From: Nostoc parmelioides FACHB-3921
Lineage (GTDB): Bacteria; Cyanobacteriota; Cyanobacteriia; Cyanobacteriales; Nostocaceae
Reading direction: 5' to 3'
Assembly: GCF_014696625.1 (NCBI RefSeq)
Contig: NZ_JACJQL010000017.1
Coordinates: forward strand, 62,001-126,000
DNA length: 64,000 bases
Shown here: positions 24,251 through 33,549 of the stretch, piece by piece
Position numbering within the stretch: position 1 is the stretch's first letter
How the letters are laid out: every line of letters begins with the position of its first letter
The notes under the pieces: model-generated
Told to the model about the DNA's origin: nothing
Databases searched by the model: none
What the model saw: only the letters and a program-made list of their open reading frames with translations
Position numbers and translations under genes: made by a program

Positions 24251-26026
24251 TTAGACTTCCATTGTACTAAAACCGTGTTCTGGTTTCTCACGTTGTACCT
24301 GACGTAAAGGAATTTCAATCCAAAACTCTGTTCCTTTGCCTATTTCCGACTCACACCGTAGGACTCCGGAATGTTTGTCAACAACAATTTGGTAACTAAT
24401 TGATAAGCCCAACCCCGTACCTTGACCAACCGGCTTGGTTGTGAAAAATGGGTCAAACAGCTTTTGCATCACCTGTTGAGTAATACCAGGGCCATTATCA
24501 GCGATTCTAATTACCACTCTGTTATTATTAGTTATTTCAGTACGAATTGTAATTTGGGGGCTGTTGGTTGTCAGTCTTTCATTATTCGTTGTTTTACCGT
24601 TTACAATTGACCACTGGCCACTGACCACTGACCCTTCTAAAGCATCAACGGCATTATTAATAATATTCATAAATACCTGATTTAACTGTCCTGCATGACA
24701 CTCTACTAAAGGTAGCTGTCCATATTCCTTAATAATTTCAATATTATAAGATTGCGATTTAGCCTTAAATCGATTTTGTAAAATCAGCAGAGTACTTTCA
24801 ATTCCTTCATGAATATCTACCTCTTTCATCTCGGCTTCATCCAGCCGAGAAAAATTACGTAAAGATAAAACAATTTGTTGAATTCGTTGAGACCCCATTT
24901 TCATGGAACGAAGGATTTTAGGAAGGTCTTCTTGTAAAAATTCTAGGTCTATTTCGGCAATTTTTTCTTGAATTACTGCACTTGGATTGGTTAACTCTTG
25001 TTGATAGAGATGGATTAATTCTAAAAGTTTTTCTGTATATTCATTGGCATGAGTAATATTGCCATAGATAAAACTAACTGGATTATTAATTTCATGAGCT
25101 ACTCCAGCTACTAACTGACCTAAGCTAGACATTTTTTCAGTTTGAATTAGTTGGGCTTGAGTTTGCTGTAGTTCTTGTAAAGCTTTTTGCAATTCTAATT
25201 CAGCTTGTTTGCGTTCGGCAATTTCTAATTCCAAACGCTGATTCATGTTAGTTAACTCAGTGTTTTTCATCAATGTTTCCCGCGATTGGGATAACTTAAC
25301 TGCCATATCATTAAATGATTGAGCTAAGTCTTCAATTTCATCCCCTGTGTGAATATTTAAGCGATAGTCGAAATTACCTGCTGCAATTTCTGCCGTACCT
25401 AACTGTAAATTTTGTATGGATTTGATTGTTGGTCGCCAAATGAGGATAAATTTCCCAATCAATAGCATTAAAATTACTGCTACAACTACTATAGAGATGA
25501 TTCTCTGTACTTGGTAGAGATTTTCTAAGTCTTGCTCTAATAAAATTCGCTCTTGATAAGCACGTTGAATTATCTGTTCCAGAAATAACTGAATATCTTT
25601 ATTAAAAGAATTAATTGCTCTAAAATATTGCTGAGAATCTTCTAGATACGTTGGACTAGGACTACGTTGGGTTAATTGTAGTGCCATCTTGTCAAGCAAT
25701 TGATGCCGCCGACGAATTAGAGTAATTTCTGGTGAGTTTGGCATTAACTGTTCTACTTGATTTAAGGAATCAAGGAACTCGTTGTGCAGTATTTCTGTAC
25801 TTGTGTTTTTAGTTTTGAATAAAACAATATCTTTGAGGACAATTATTTCCGCATTTAAGGTATTTTTTGTTTCTAAAACGGCCTTTATGGTTTGAGTAGT
25901 TTGATAACTTTTTTCGCGGACATTCTGCCTAATTTGCTGCACAACTACAGTATTGCCGATAAGAATAGCCACTATGAGTCCGACAGATATAGTAGAACCT
26001 GTGAGAAACTTGGTGGAGATTTTCAT
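24251..26026 (-). CDS. HAMP sensor histidine kinase, partner of PhnD-like lipoprotein
   Basis: Two membrane helices (about 10-31 and 172-193) flank a periplasmic domain. A HAMP domain (LGTAEIAAGNFDYRL..DEIEDLAQSFNDM), a coiled coil, a HisKA domain with HEINNPVSFIYGN and a HATPase domain (NQVFMNIINNAVDAL, DNGPGI, GQGTGLGLS) follow. Between the N-box helix and the next strand (about residues 464-488) is an insert SVVSGQWSIVNGKTTNNERLT that is translated STRR. The ATG overlaps the stop of the PhnD-like gene by 4 bp, so the two proteins are made together. No response regulator is adjacent. Length 591 aa. Confidence 0.9.
   Translation of the reverse strand: MKISTKFLTGSTISVGLIVAILIGNTVVVQQIRQNVREKSYQTTQTIKAVLETKNTLNAEIIVLKDIVLFKTKNTSTEILHNEFLDSLNQVEQLMPNSPEITLIRRRHQLLDKMALQLTQRSPSPTYLEDSQQYFRAINSFNKDIQLFLEQIIQRAYQERILLEQDLENLYQVQRIISIVVVAVILMLLIGKFILIWRPTIKSIQNLQLGTAEIAAGNFDYRLNIHTGDEIEDLAQSFNDMAVKLSQSRETLMKNTELTNMNQRLELEIAERKQAELELQKALQELQQTQAQLIQTEKMSSLGQLVAGVAHEINNPVSFIYGNITHANEYTEKLLELIHLYQQELTNPSAVIQEKIAEIDLEFLQEDLPKILRSMKMGSQRIQQIVLSLRNFSRLDEAEMKEVDIHEGIESTLLILQNRFKAKSQSYNIEIIKEYGQLPLVECHAGQLNQVFMNIINNAVDALEGSVVSGQWSIVNGKTTNNERLTTNSPQITIRTEITNNNRVVIRIADNGPGITQQVMQKLFDPFFTTKPVGQGTGLGLSISYQIVVDKHSGVLRCESEIGKGTEFWIEIPLRQVQREKPEHGFSTMEV
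24560..24635. repeat. STRR-type sequence translated inside a histidine kinase
   Basis: Read on the minus strand, GGTCAGT, GGTCAGT, GGCCAGT, GGTCAAT units are followed by GTAAACGGTAAAACAACGAATG-like decay. This is the heptamer family seen in the spacers, here in frame within the ATPase domain. Confidence 0.8.
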
Positions 26027-27072
26027 TTTTTCGGGATGGATGTTAAGTTGAGTTCTTGACGGAGTTTTTGAATAGGAGCGTAGTGGTCTGGGCTGACAAG
26101 AGTATACCCGGCTGATTCGGCTCCTAAAATATCTCTCATACCTTCTGGGGTACTAATAAAAACTTGCTTTAGCTGTTGAATCAATTCTGGTGCCAATTTT
26201 TGGGATATGACTATAGGAAAATTAGGGATGGGTGCAGATTCCCAAATTAATCTATAGTCTTGTGGTGTGAGCTTACCACTTTTTTTGAAGCTGATGTAAG
26301 AAGAAACATTAGTTGCAGCTGCATCGACGGAGCCATTTTCTAATGCTGCTATACTTTTGCTGTGGTTACCGGCGTAGACGACCGTTCTAAAGTCCTTTTG
26401 AGGATTAATATTTTGTTTATTAAGAGCTACTAGTGGCATGAGATATCCAGAGGTAGATGATTTATCTACAAAAGCAACGCGCTTGCCTTTGAGGTCTTTT
26501 AAGGTTTTGATGTAACTATCAGCTTTGACAATAATACAAGCTCGGTACCAAGGTTGGCCTGTATGTTTGTCGATGGAAGTCACTAATGGTTGAATTTCTG
26601 CGCCCCTATCCACTGCCTCAAGATAAGCTACAGAGCCTAAATAAGCAAGGTCTAGTTTGTCCTGAGTCAGCCATTGTATAATTTCTTCGTGATCTTTGGC
26701 TATAAAAAAATTGACTTGTCGTCCCAAGGATGCTTCTAAGTAATCATTCAGGGGTTTAATGATTTGTTGTTGTTCTGTGAAATTTTGGGTAGATAGTACG
26801 CCGATTTTTAGTTTAGGTAAATCATTTTTATTGGCAGATGATAAAGAGGTATTATCGTATACTGTACCTTGTCTTTCCCTTGTCCTTCTTACTACCCTCA
26901 TATCATCTGTGGCTACTTGGGATGAAGTTTTATTGACAAGATGCTGATTTTTACTAGAGATGTTATTATTACAACCTATATTAAATATAGAGGCGATCGC
27001 AGTTATAACAACAAGTTGGCTACTGAATAACGTTTTTTTACTAATCAGCAGCCCCTGCATGGCTTTTTTCAT
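26023..27072 (-). CDS. PhnD-like periplasmic substrate-binding lipoprotein
   Basis: A lipoprotein signal peptide ends in SIFNIGC, giving a lipid-anchored cysteine. The mature protein matches the phosphate/phosphonate-binding PhnD fold: LKIGVLSTQNFTEQ, DKLDLAYLGSVAYLEAV, LKDLKGKRVAFVDKSSTSGYLMPLV, ENGSVDAAATNVSSY and a closing helix. The start is ATG 27072, chosen because it puts the basic N-terminus (MKKAMQG) before the hydrophobic stretch; an ATG 27 bp upstream would add unneeded residues. No ABC permease is nearby. Its 4-bp overlap with a sensor kinase gene suggests it is the ligand sensor of that kinase, not a transporter part. Confidence 0.85.
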   Translation of the reverse strand: MKKAMQGLLISKKTLFSSQLVVITAIASIFNIGCNNNISSKNQHLVNKTSSQVATDDMRVVRRTRERQGTVYDNTSLSSANKNDLPKLKIGVLSTQNFTEQQQIIKPLNDYLEASLGRQVNFFIAKDHEEIIQWLTQDKLDLAYLGSVAYLEAVDRGAEIQPLVTSIDKHTGQPWYRACIIVKADSYIKTLKDLKGKRVAFVDKSSTSGYLMPLVALNKQNINPQKDFRTVVYAGNHSKSIAALENGSVDAAATNVSSYISFKKSGKLTPQDYRLIWESAPIPNFPIVISQKLAPELIQQLKQVFISTPEGMRDILGAESAGYTLVSPDHYAPIQKLRQELNLTSIPKK

Positions 27073-27391
27073 AGAATTTAACTCACATATACAGCCCAAA
27101 GTAATTTTCAGGATTTGGTGGTTTCTGGGAAATTAGCTAGATATATTTTTCCCTTAAAAAATGCCGTCGTAACACTAGTATTGCAAAGTGGAATATCCTA
27201 AGGGAAAACTGCACCACAAAAATTCAAAATGAATACATCATCATTTCAGAAATTTTGAATGGTTTGTTTATTTGCAGTATGCTGTATTTGTTCAAAAATA
27301 GCAGTAGATAAAAGCATTATGCAGGGGATAGCGTTCTGCCCAGAGTCGCTGATGAACTATTGCTGTTGGTGCAGAAATATTAAGATAATTT
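27073..27391. other. Intergenic upstream of PhnD-like gene
   Basis: No gene is supported. A plus-strand reading frame at 27259 has a Cys-rich, low-quality translation and is probably chance. Confidence 0.4.
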
Positions 27392-27472
27392 ATACCAATT
27401 TGAAAAAAGAATGCAGTAGATATACAGCCTCAAACCCTTGTCGTGTAATGATTATTAATTTTGAATTGGTAT
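27392..27472 (+). repeat. ATACCAATT-bounded MITE-like element
   Basis: 81 bp between ATACCAATT and AATTGGTAT. It matches the minus strand of 12472-12597 at both ends and in the middle (GAAAAAAGAATG, CAAAC.CTTGTC, TTAATTTTGAATTGGTAT), but lacks the AATTCAAA/palindrome insert of that copy. Confidence 0.7.
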
Positions 27473-27584
27473 TACTTTATGAGGATTTTCTATACAAGCC
27501 GCTAAATTGGCAAAGGATGATCACACAATTGCCAATAAGCGGCATTATTTTCATCATCAGGTAGGCAAACGCCCTGTAAATATT

Positions 27585-27612
27585 TTGAGGTCGTTGCTGA
27601 TGAAGACCTCAA
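27585..27612 (-). terminator. Hairpin downstream of rpsD
   Basis: Perfect arms TTGAGGTC / GACCTCAA with a 12-nt loop, 77 bp after the rpsD stop on the minus strand, followed by AAATATTTAC. The T-run is poor, so it is a weak or factor-assisted terminator at best. Confidence 0.45.
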
Positions 27613-27688
27613 GATAAAAATATGCCAGTGAGAAATAAATCGGAGAAGCCCGCGCCGTGCTGCTAAGGCAGTTGGCGGCGGGAGTTCG

Positions 27689-28297
27689 TTACGCTTGTCG
27701 GGAGTAGTATTCCACAACTAGCAGTTCGTTAACTTGCAGCGCCACCCATTCACGTTCGATAACACTGTTAACCTTACCAACCAATTTGTTTTTATCAAAC
27801 TCTAAATGGCTGGGGAGGTTAGCTAAACCCGGATATTGTAGGTTATTTTCTACCAATTTCCGTGATGGTGCTTTGTCTCTGACAGCAATTTCTTCGCCAG
27901 GACGGCATTGGTAGCTGGCAATATTGACCACACGACCGTTAACTGTGACATGACCATGATTTACCAGCTGACGAGCGGCTGGAATTGTGGGAGCCATACC
28001 CAAACGAAAAACCGTATTATCCAAGCGCATTTCTAACAGTTGCAGCAGCACTTGTCCGGTGGAACCAGTTACACGTCTAGCTCGACGCACATAGCGTAAC
28101 AGTTGCTTTTCAGTCAAGCCGTAGTTTAAACGCAGTTTTTGCTTTTCTTCTAGACGGATAGCATACTCAGAACGCTTTTTGCGGTTCTGACCATGCTGAC
28201 CTGGTGGATAAGCGCGTCTAGCGCTCTTACGAGTTAATCCTGGCAAATCGCCCAAGCGACGTACAATTCTAAGACGTGGCCCTCGATATCGGGACAT
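27689..28297 (-). CDS. rpsD: 30S ribosomal protein S4
   Basis: Primary 16S rRNA-binding protein of the small subunit. The start [22 protein letters not shown], the basic N-terminal domain and the S4 RNA-binding motif ([31 protein letters not shown]) are all present. The 202-residue length is exactly that of cyanobacterial and plastid S4. There are no zinc cysteines in the N-terminus, as is usual in cyanobacteria. It stands alone, outside the alpha operon, which is normal for cyanobacteria. Confidence 0.98.
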   Translation of the reverse strand: MSRYRGPRLRIVRRLGDLPGLTRKSARRAYPPGQHGQNRKKRSEYAIRLEEKQKLRLNYGLTEKQLLRYVRRARRVTGSTGQVLLQLLEMRLDNTVFRLGMAPTIPAARQLVNHGHVTVNGRVVNIASYQCRPGEEIAVRDKAPSRKLVENNLQYPGLANLPSHLEFDKNKLVGKVNSVIEREWVALQVNELLVVEYYSRQA

Positions 28298-28484
28298 GAG
28301 TTTCCTTAATTTAATCCTGTTTAATTTTACCCAGACATACTATTATAAGTACCTGGAAATCACAAATGCAAAAATCATTGATCAAATCAGCAAAATTTTA
28401 TTTTATATTTGCTGTTTTACCTGATTGTCGCAAGATTCGCTGCACATTTGAGTTAGCATAACTTTGGGTGTTTGGAGAACGGCA

Positions 28485-29105
28485 ATGTGCAGAAAACAGG
28501 TTTTTGGGTTGGAAGAACACAAATTAGCTCTTAAAACTCGTCTCATGGGGTTGACAACACCAGTTTTGGCTATAGCTGGGCTTTTGGGGATGAGTATTCC
28601 CAGTGTGGCTGTTACTACTTCTTACAGCAATGATTATCGTGCTTGTGTGGGTAGACTTGTCAGTGTGGGTGTGACTGCCCAAGCGGCAGCCGAAGGCTGT
28701 GCTACGGCGTTACGTCCAACAGATTTATCTGCTTGTGTGGTTGATATTAGCAAAAAGACGCAGATACCTGCTGTAGATGCGCTTTCTGGCTGTAGACGAG
28801 CTAGACAGCCGAAGGATGTAGCTACTTGTGTAGTTGCTGTAAGTAAAAATACAGAAGGAGCGGTTAATCCAGATGTATTGAACTACTGCGGTCGTAGTTT
28901 ATTACCTGTGCGTTTTGCTCAGTGTGTTGTCGGGTTGCGTAGTGAAATCGCTCTAGCTCCTAATGTGGCGCTGGATACTTGTATTGATGGAAGCGATCGC
29001 ATTAGCGGATTTACTCCTCCATCAACTTTACCAAATCAACAACCTGGTACGCAGTTCAACCCTACTTTTGAGACTCAACCAGTACCAGCAAATCCTAGTA
29101 AGTGA
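28485..29105 (+). CDS. Secreted Cys-repeat protein of unknown function
   Basis: The family is not recognised. A signal-like segment (about residues 22-45) is followed by four units of about 36-38 residues. Each has a Cys-Val pair and a second Cys 18-20 residues later: ACVGRLVS..GC, ACVVDISK..GC, TCVVAVSK..YC, QCVVGLRS..TC. The regular spacing suggests a helical-hairpin repeat with one disulfide each. The C-terminus is Pro/Gln rich. The start is ATG 28485, which has GGAGA eight bases upstream; TTG at 28464 would place that site inside the gene. Length 206 aa. Confidence 0.72.
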   Translation: MCRKQVFGLEEHKLALKTRLMGLTTPVLAIAGLLGMSIPSVAVTTSYSNDYRACVGRLVSVGVTAQAAAEGCATALRPTDLSACVVDISKKTQIPAVDALSGCRRARQPKDVATCVVAVSKNTEGAVNPDVLNYCGRSLLPVRFAQCVVGLRSEIALAPNVALDTCIDGSDRISGFTPPSTLPNQQPGTQFNPTFETQPVPANPSK

Positions 29106-29155
29106 GTAATAAGTGCTGAGTGCGGCGTTTTCACCCATTCAGCACTTATCTGTTC

Positions 29156-29788
29156 TCAGGAAATTGTCAGTTGCCCTTCTTTATAGGCTTGGCGGAGAGC
29201 GATCGCTTCTGCTACGATTTGTTGGGCAGTTAATCCTTCCTCATCCATCATCCTTTGCAAAGTTGTCCCGGTTTGTTCGGAGGCTTCATGAATTGGGGGA
29301 ATTTGGCAATATCTCCCACCATTCTTTAACCGTCGCCAAATACTGGGTTTTTTCGGTCTAGCCGCTCTGGGGGTACGCTGTTTTTGAATTAATGTGCGTA
29401 CCGTTTCTTGGTTAATTACACTTAAATCTAATAGTCTATCTATAACTTTTTGATACTGTTTACTTCTTTCTGCTAGCTGATAGATTGTTCTCGGTTCGAC
29501 TTGAGCAAAGTCTTGTGGTTCAAACTTGCCAAAGGTAGCAGCAATCTTGAGGTATTTCTTTTCTTCACCTTGCCAACCCTGATTATAAAGTAGTTTTTTA
29601 TACTCTTTTAAAGAAAGATTTTGTTTCTGTTCAGCTAACCAAAAAGCGTGATGTAAAATTGCCTTGGTGACATCAGCAAGGGTTTGAAAAGAAAAATCTG
29701 CGTTTGCTTCGGAATTTTCTTGAGTGTATGGCTCAAACTTGTGTAAATTAATTGGTGTTGCAGCTACACCCTGCATTGGTGTCATCAT
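29156..29788 (-). CDS. Unknown cyanobacterial protein
   Basis: Not recognised. The 210-residue product is soluble and helical, with no signal peptide. It has a mid-region KEYKKLLYNQGWQGEEKKYLKIAATFGKF, a basic patch (RTPRAARPKKPSIWRRLKNGG, about residues 141-161) and a C-terminal helix (MMDEEGLTAQQIVAEAIALRQAY). The basic patch may bind nucleic acid. Three in-frame Met codons crowd the start (residues 1, 2, 5), and none has a good ribosome site. Convergent with the Cys-repeat gene. Confidence 0.6.
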   Translation of the reverse strand: MMTPMQGVAATPINLHKFEPYTQENSEANADFSFQTLADVTKAILHHAFWLAEQKQNLSLKEYKKLLYNQGWQGEEKKYLKIAATFGKFEPQDFAQVEPRTIYQLAERSKQYQKVIDRLLDLSVINQETVRTLIQKQRTPRAARPKKPSIWRRLKNGGRYCQIPPIHEASEQTGTTLQRMMDEEGLTAQQIVAEAIALRQAYKEGQLTIS

Positions 29789-30024
29789 AGTAATGATCTC
29801 ACAGTAGGGTTTTTCTAGTAGGCGATCGCCCAGGCTTAAAATCAGCTTAGTACAATTGTACTACAAGTTTACTAAAAAACCCGAATGACGGCGAGATTTT
29901 TTGCAGGTGGATAAAACCCTTGATATGCAAGACAGCCATAAAGCAGAGCCAATGTATGGGGTGGCTCTGCTGAATTGGTTGCCCAAGGCGTTTTTGTAAG
30001 TACTGATAGGGCTTGAGTTTAGTG

Positions 30025-30639
30025 CTATTGCCAGATGTAGATGAGGATAAATAAAATAATCCAGATGACATCGACAAAGTGCCAAAACAAAGAAGTTGCG
30101 TTTACGCCGAAGTGACCTGTATCGTAGTTACCAGGAATGAGCGATCGCACAAGAATAATAAACTGTAACAAGATCCCTGTAAAAACGTGCAAACCGTGGA
30201 ACCCTGTTAACAGGTAGAACATTCCTCCGTATACGCCAGAGGTAAAGCCAAACTCTAAGTGACTCCATTCAATGGCTTGTCCTACCAAAAAGTAGCTGCC
30301 CATCGCCATTGTTGCTGACAAAAAGATGCGAAATAACCGCAAGTTTTTGCGTTTTAGGGCAAGTTCCGCAAAATAAATCACAAAACTACTAGCAACTAAC
30401 ACCACTGTATTAATTGCCGGGTCTTTAACTTCTAACCCTTCCACGCCAACAGGTAGCCAGTTAGGAGTAGTTGTTTTGTAGACAATATATCCGGCGAAAA
30501 AGCTTAAGAAAATGACACTTTCAGATAGTAAAAAGACAATAAAGCCGAACATTTTATTGCCTTCTTCATCATGACTGTGTTCATGACCTGCATGATGTTG
30601 GGGTTCCTGCGACTCATCTGAAACAATATAGCTGTCCAT
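30025..30639 (-). CDS. coxC: Heme-copper oxidase subunit III (alternative oxidase operon)
   Basis: A 204-residue protein with five membrane helices and subunit III signatures: FLLSESVIFLSFFAGYIVY, FHGLHVFTGILLQ and HFVDVIWIILFILIYIW. The His-rich N-terminus (HHAGHEHSHDEEGN) is a local feature that may bind metal. It is the last gene of a five-gene minus-strand operon, 110 bp after coxA. Confidence 0.93.
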   Translation of the reverse strand: MDSYIVSDESQEPQHHAGHEHSHDEEGNKMFGFIVFLLSESVIFLSFFAGYIVYKTTTPNWLPVGVEGLEVKDPAINTVVLVASSFVIYFAELALKRKNLRLFRIFLSATMAMGSYFLVGQAIEWSHLEFGFTSGVYGGMFYLLTGFHGLHVFTGILLQFIILVRSLIPGNYDTGHFGVNATSLFWHFVDVIWIILFILIYIWQ

Positions 30640-30749
30640 TGGCGAGATTCTGAGTTGTGTAATCTTTTATTGATCTGTTTCGATAGTTTGTAGTAAACAC
30701 TTTAGTGTTGAGGGAAATCAGGACTAAAGTCCTTACTACGAACTGAGTA

Positions 30750-32417
30750 TTAGTGATGACTATTAGCTTCTGCAATTAATGGTTCTGATTTGCCGTAACC
30801 ATAAGGTTCAGAAATTACGACGGGGATTTCTTCAAAGTTCTCTACAGGTGGTGGAGAAGCAACCAACCACTCCAAACCAATAGCGCGCCAAGGATTATCT
30901 GGTGCTTTCTCACCGTGCATCCAAGAAACCACCATATTGAAGATGAAGGGCAAAGTAGACATACCTAACAAGAATGCACCAAGACTAGCAACGATATTCC
31001 AGCCTTCATATTCTGGTGCGTAGGAAGAAACTCGGCGTAGCATCCCTTGTAAACCTAAGGGGTGCATGGGGAAGAAGTTGAGGTTAGTACCGATGAATGT
31101 CAACCAGAAGTGTAGTTTACCCCAGCCTTCGTAGTACATTCTGCCGGTCATTTTGGGGAACCAGTGATAGAGGGCTGCATACATACCCATCGTCACGGTT
31201 CCGAAGAGGACGTAGTGGAAGTGTCCGACGACAAAATAAGTGTTGTTGACGTGGACATCCACGGGTACAGAAGAAAGCATAATGCCGACAATACCGGCGA
31301 ACACAAATAAAATTAGTCCACCCAAGGCGAACAACATGGGGGTGTTGAGTCGAATTTTTCCGCCCCAGATAGTTGCAACCCAAGCAAATACCTTAATACC
31401 TGTGGGAACAGATACTAACATCGTTGTCAGCATGAAAAACATCCGCATCCAAGCAGGTGTACCACTGACATACAAATGGTGTACCCAAACAATGGCGCTA
31501 ACTACGGCAATTAACATCGAAGAAATTGCCACTACCTTGTAACCAAATAATGGTTTACGAGAGTAGACAGGAAAGATTTCTGAGAAGATACCGAAGATGG
31601 GCAAAATGATGACGTAAACAGCCGGGTGGGAATAAAACCAGAAGTAATGTTGAAACATCACGGGATTTCCGCCCTTGCTGGGGTCAAAAAAGCTAGTCCC
31701 CACGGTAATGTCAAGTAACAACATCACTGCGCCTGCTGTCAAGGCTGGTAAGCCAAACAATTGGATAATTTGAGCGCTAAATACTGCCCAAACAAACAAA
31801 GGCATCCGAAAGAAGCCCATTCCTGGCGCACGCATCTTGACGATGGTAGTCACAAAGTTCACAGCCCCCATAATTGAGGACACACCGGAAATAGCAACTG
31901 CCAATAGCCAAATTACTTGACCATTAATTAAGTTACCGGTGGGATTCTGGGTACTTACCGGGGGATAAGCCCACCAACCAGATTGGGCCGGGCCACCAGG
32001 GACAAAGAAGCTAGTCATCAAGAGAATCCCGACTACGGGAACCATCCAGAAGGCGGCGGCGTTGAGGCGAGGGAAGGCCATATCCCGCGCCCCAATCATC
32101 AAGGGTACTAGATAGTTAGCTAGTCCAACGAGTGAGGGGAATGTCCATAAGAACAGCATTACAGTGCCGTGCATGGTGAACATTCCGTTATATACGGTGC
32201 GGTCGATGAGGTCTGATTCGGGGGTGATGAGTTCTCCTCGCAGTATCATGGCGAAGATACCGCCAACGAGAAAGAAGATAAAGGAGGTTACAAGGTATTG
32301 GATACCAATTACCTTGTGGTCGTGGCTAAAGCTGAAATATTCCTTCCAGCCTCCAGGAGATGGGTGGTGAGGCTTCCCCGCAGGGAGTTTAACGCCGTCT
32401 ATGGGGATGTTTGTCAT
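30750..32417 (-). CDS. coxA: Heme-copper oxidase subunit I (A2-type), alternative respiratory terminal oxidase
   Basis: Twelve-helix catalytic subunit, 555 aa. Heme and CuB ligands are present: HGTVMLFLW, WFYSHPAVY with His-Tyr, VHHLY, and HVNNTYFVVGHFHY. In the D-channel region the usual GHPEVY is replaced by YSHPAVY, so the proton-gating Glu is missing and the Tyr-Ser pair marks the A2 subtype. It reduces O2 in the thylakoid or cytoplasmic membrane. Its partner subunit II has no CuA site, so the electron donor is probably a quinol rather than cytochrome c. Confidence 0.93.
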   Translation of the reverse strand: MTNIPIDGVKLPAGKPHHPSPGGWKEYFSFSHDHKVIGIQYLVTSFIFFLVGGIFAMILRGELITPESDLIDRTVYNGMFTMHGTVMLFLWTFPSLVGLANYLVPLMIGARDMAFPRLNAAAFWMVPVVGILLMTSFFVPGGPAQSGWWAYPPVSTQNPTGNLINGQVIWLLAVAISGVSSIMGAVNFVTTIVKMRAPGMGFFRMPLFVWAVFSAQIIQLFGLPALTAGAVMLLLDITVGTSFFDPSKGGNPVMFQHYFWFYSHPAVYVIILPIFGIFSEIFPVYSRKPLFGYKVVAISSMLIAVVSAIVWVHHLYVSGTPAWMRMFFMLTTMLVSVPTGIKVFAWVATIWGGKIRLNTPMLFALGGLILFVFAGIVGIMLSSVPVDVHVNNTYFVVGHFHYVLFGTVTMGMYAALYHWFPKMTGRMYYEGWGKLHFWLTFIGTNLNFFPMHPLGLQGMLRRVSSYAPEYEGWNIVASLGAFLLGMSTLPFIFNMVVSWMHGEKAPDNPWRAIGLEWLVASPPPVENFEEIPVVISEPYGYGKSEPLIAEANSHH

Positions 32418-32433
32418 GGGTGAAGTTTTGTTT

Positions 32434-32467
32434 TAAGGGTGTAAGGGTGTAAGGGTGTGGGGGTGTA
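32434..32467. repeat. GGTGTAA heptamer STRR between coxA and coxB
   Basis: Four tandem units of GTGTAAGG / GTGTGGGG type lie in the spacer between coxB and coxA, a repeat class different from the GTCAATA family. Confidence 0.75.
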
Positions 32468-32610
32468 GTAGTCTGCCAAGAGAACTTTGCAAGGTTAATA
32501 GCAGCACAAACAATCTCTTTCTCCCCCTGCTCCCTCCGCTTCCCCTGCTCCCCCTGCTTGCCCTAGCCTAGCAATTTTGGGTTGGTGAACTAGTAGGGGT
32601 GTGGGGGTTT

Positions 32611-33525
32611 TCAACCAGGGTAATTAACTAAAGGTGCGGGGGCTGGTGCTACGGTTTTCCAACCTGTTTTGACTTGCTGAGTGATGCTTTGTGCATATTC
32701 AGCAGATGCTTGGTTGTAGGCAGTGCCGGGTTTGTGGGTAGCTATTTTGGCCAGCCATTTGTGATACTCTTCAGGGGATTCCACAACTACATTGGCCTGC
32801 ATGGTGGCGAAGTATGTGCCGCTATATTGAGAGTCGGTGAGGTGATATTTACCTTTGCGGATGGGGGTAAATTCAAAGTCGATGTTGTGGTTGGGGATGA
32901 TGTCTTGCTTGAGGCGGAAGGCGGGAATATAGAAGCCGTGGAGTACATCTTCAGAATGCAGCGCCAATTTTACCCGGCGATCGCTTGGTAAATGTAACTC
33001 GGTGCTGGTAACATCCTTTTCGGGATAGTGGAATACCCACGCCCATTGTTTAGCTAGAACATCAATCTGTTCTTCCGGTTCAGCTAAACCATCCTCTGTA
33101 GCAGCATAAGCTGACTCCATCCCCATTGGGTTATGCAGGTGTACTAATGCTGTTGGCCCTTGGATGCCCATTTGTTCGTAGATTTGGTAGCTATAGGTGG
33201 CAATCCAAAATACTAAGAGAATGGGAATAGCTGTCCAAACTACTTCTAAGGTGATGTTACCTTCAATGTGGGGGCCGTCGCTGTAGTCATTTTCTGCCGC
33301 CCGATGGAATAGTAAGGAGTAAAACAGAGTGCAGGTAACACCAAGGAAGATGAATGCACCAAGAGTTACCAAGAAACTGAACAAATCATCAATCAAGACG
33401 GACTCAGCCGCCGCTTGGGGTGGTAACCAGGTGTAAGCCAGTTTACCTATCCATAGACTGGTAATAGTCACAGCGATCGCGCCTATTACCAATTTCACGA
33501 TGTTGAAAAATTTACGGATTGTCAT
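32611..33525 (-). CDS. coxB: Heme-copper oxidase subunit II lacking CuA (ARTO type)
   Basis: Two N-terminal helices (about 10-30 and 50-71) precede a cupredoxin domain, 304 aa. The first CuA His is kept in DVLHGFYIPAFRLKQD. In the CuA loop, where cytochrome c oxidases have C-x3-C-x3-H-x2-M, the sequence is DSQYSGTYFATM. Both Cys are replaced (Asp, Ser) and the His is Phe, so no binuclear copper can form. This is the known signature of the cyanobacterial alternative respiratory terminal oxidase, thought to use plastoquinol. It lies between the second DUF2231 gene and coxA. Confidence 0.93.
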   Translation of the reverse strand: MTIRKFFNIVKLVIGAIAVTITSLWIGKLAYTWLPPQAAAESVLIDDLFSFLVTLGAFIFLGVTCTLFYSLLFHRAAENDYSDGPHIEGNITLEVVWTAIPILLVFWIATYSYQIYEQMGIQGPTALVHLHNPMGMESAYAATEDGLAEPEEQIDVLAKQWAWVFHYPEKDVTSTELHLPSDRRVKLALHSEDVLHGFYIPAFRLKQDIIPNHNIDFEFTPIRKGKYHLTDSQYSGTYFATMQANVVVESPEEYHKWLAKIATHKPGTAYNQASAEYAQSITQQVKTGWKTVAPAPAPLVNYPG

Positions 33526-33549
33526 GGTTAGTGGTCAAAGACTCTAGAA

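Noticed and set aside
27259..27564. 101-codon plus-strand frame near the PhnD-like gene
   Set aside because: Cys-rich, low-complexity translation with no motif; its second half runs through the ATACCAATT repeat element. Judged chance.
29847..30085. Two overlapping short minus-strand frames after coxC
   Set aside because: They partly overlap the end of coxC and share no recognisable features; the region is likely untranslated.
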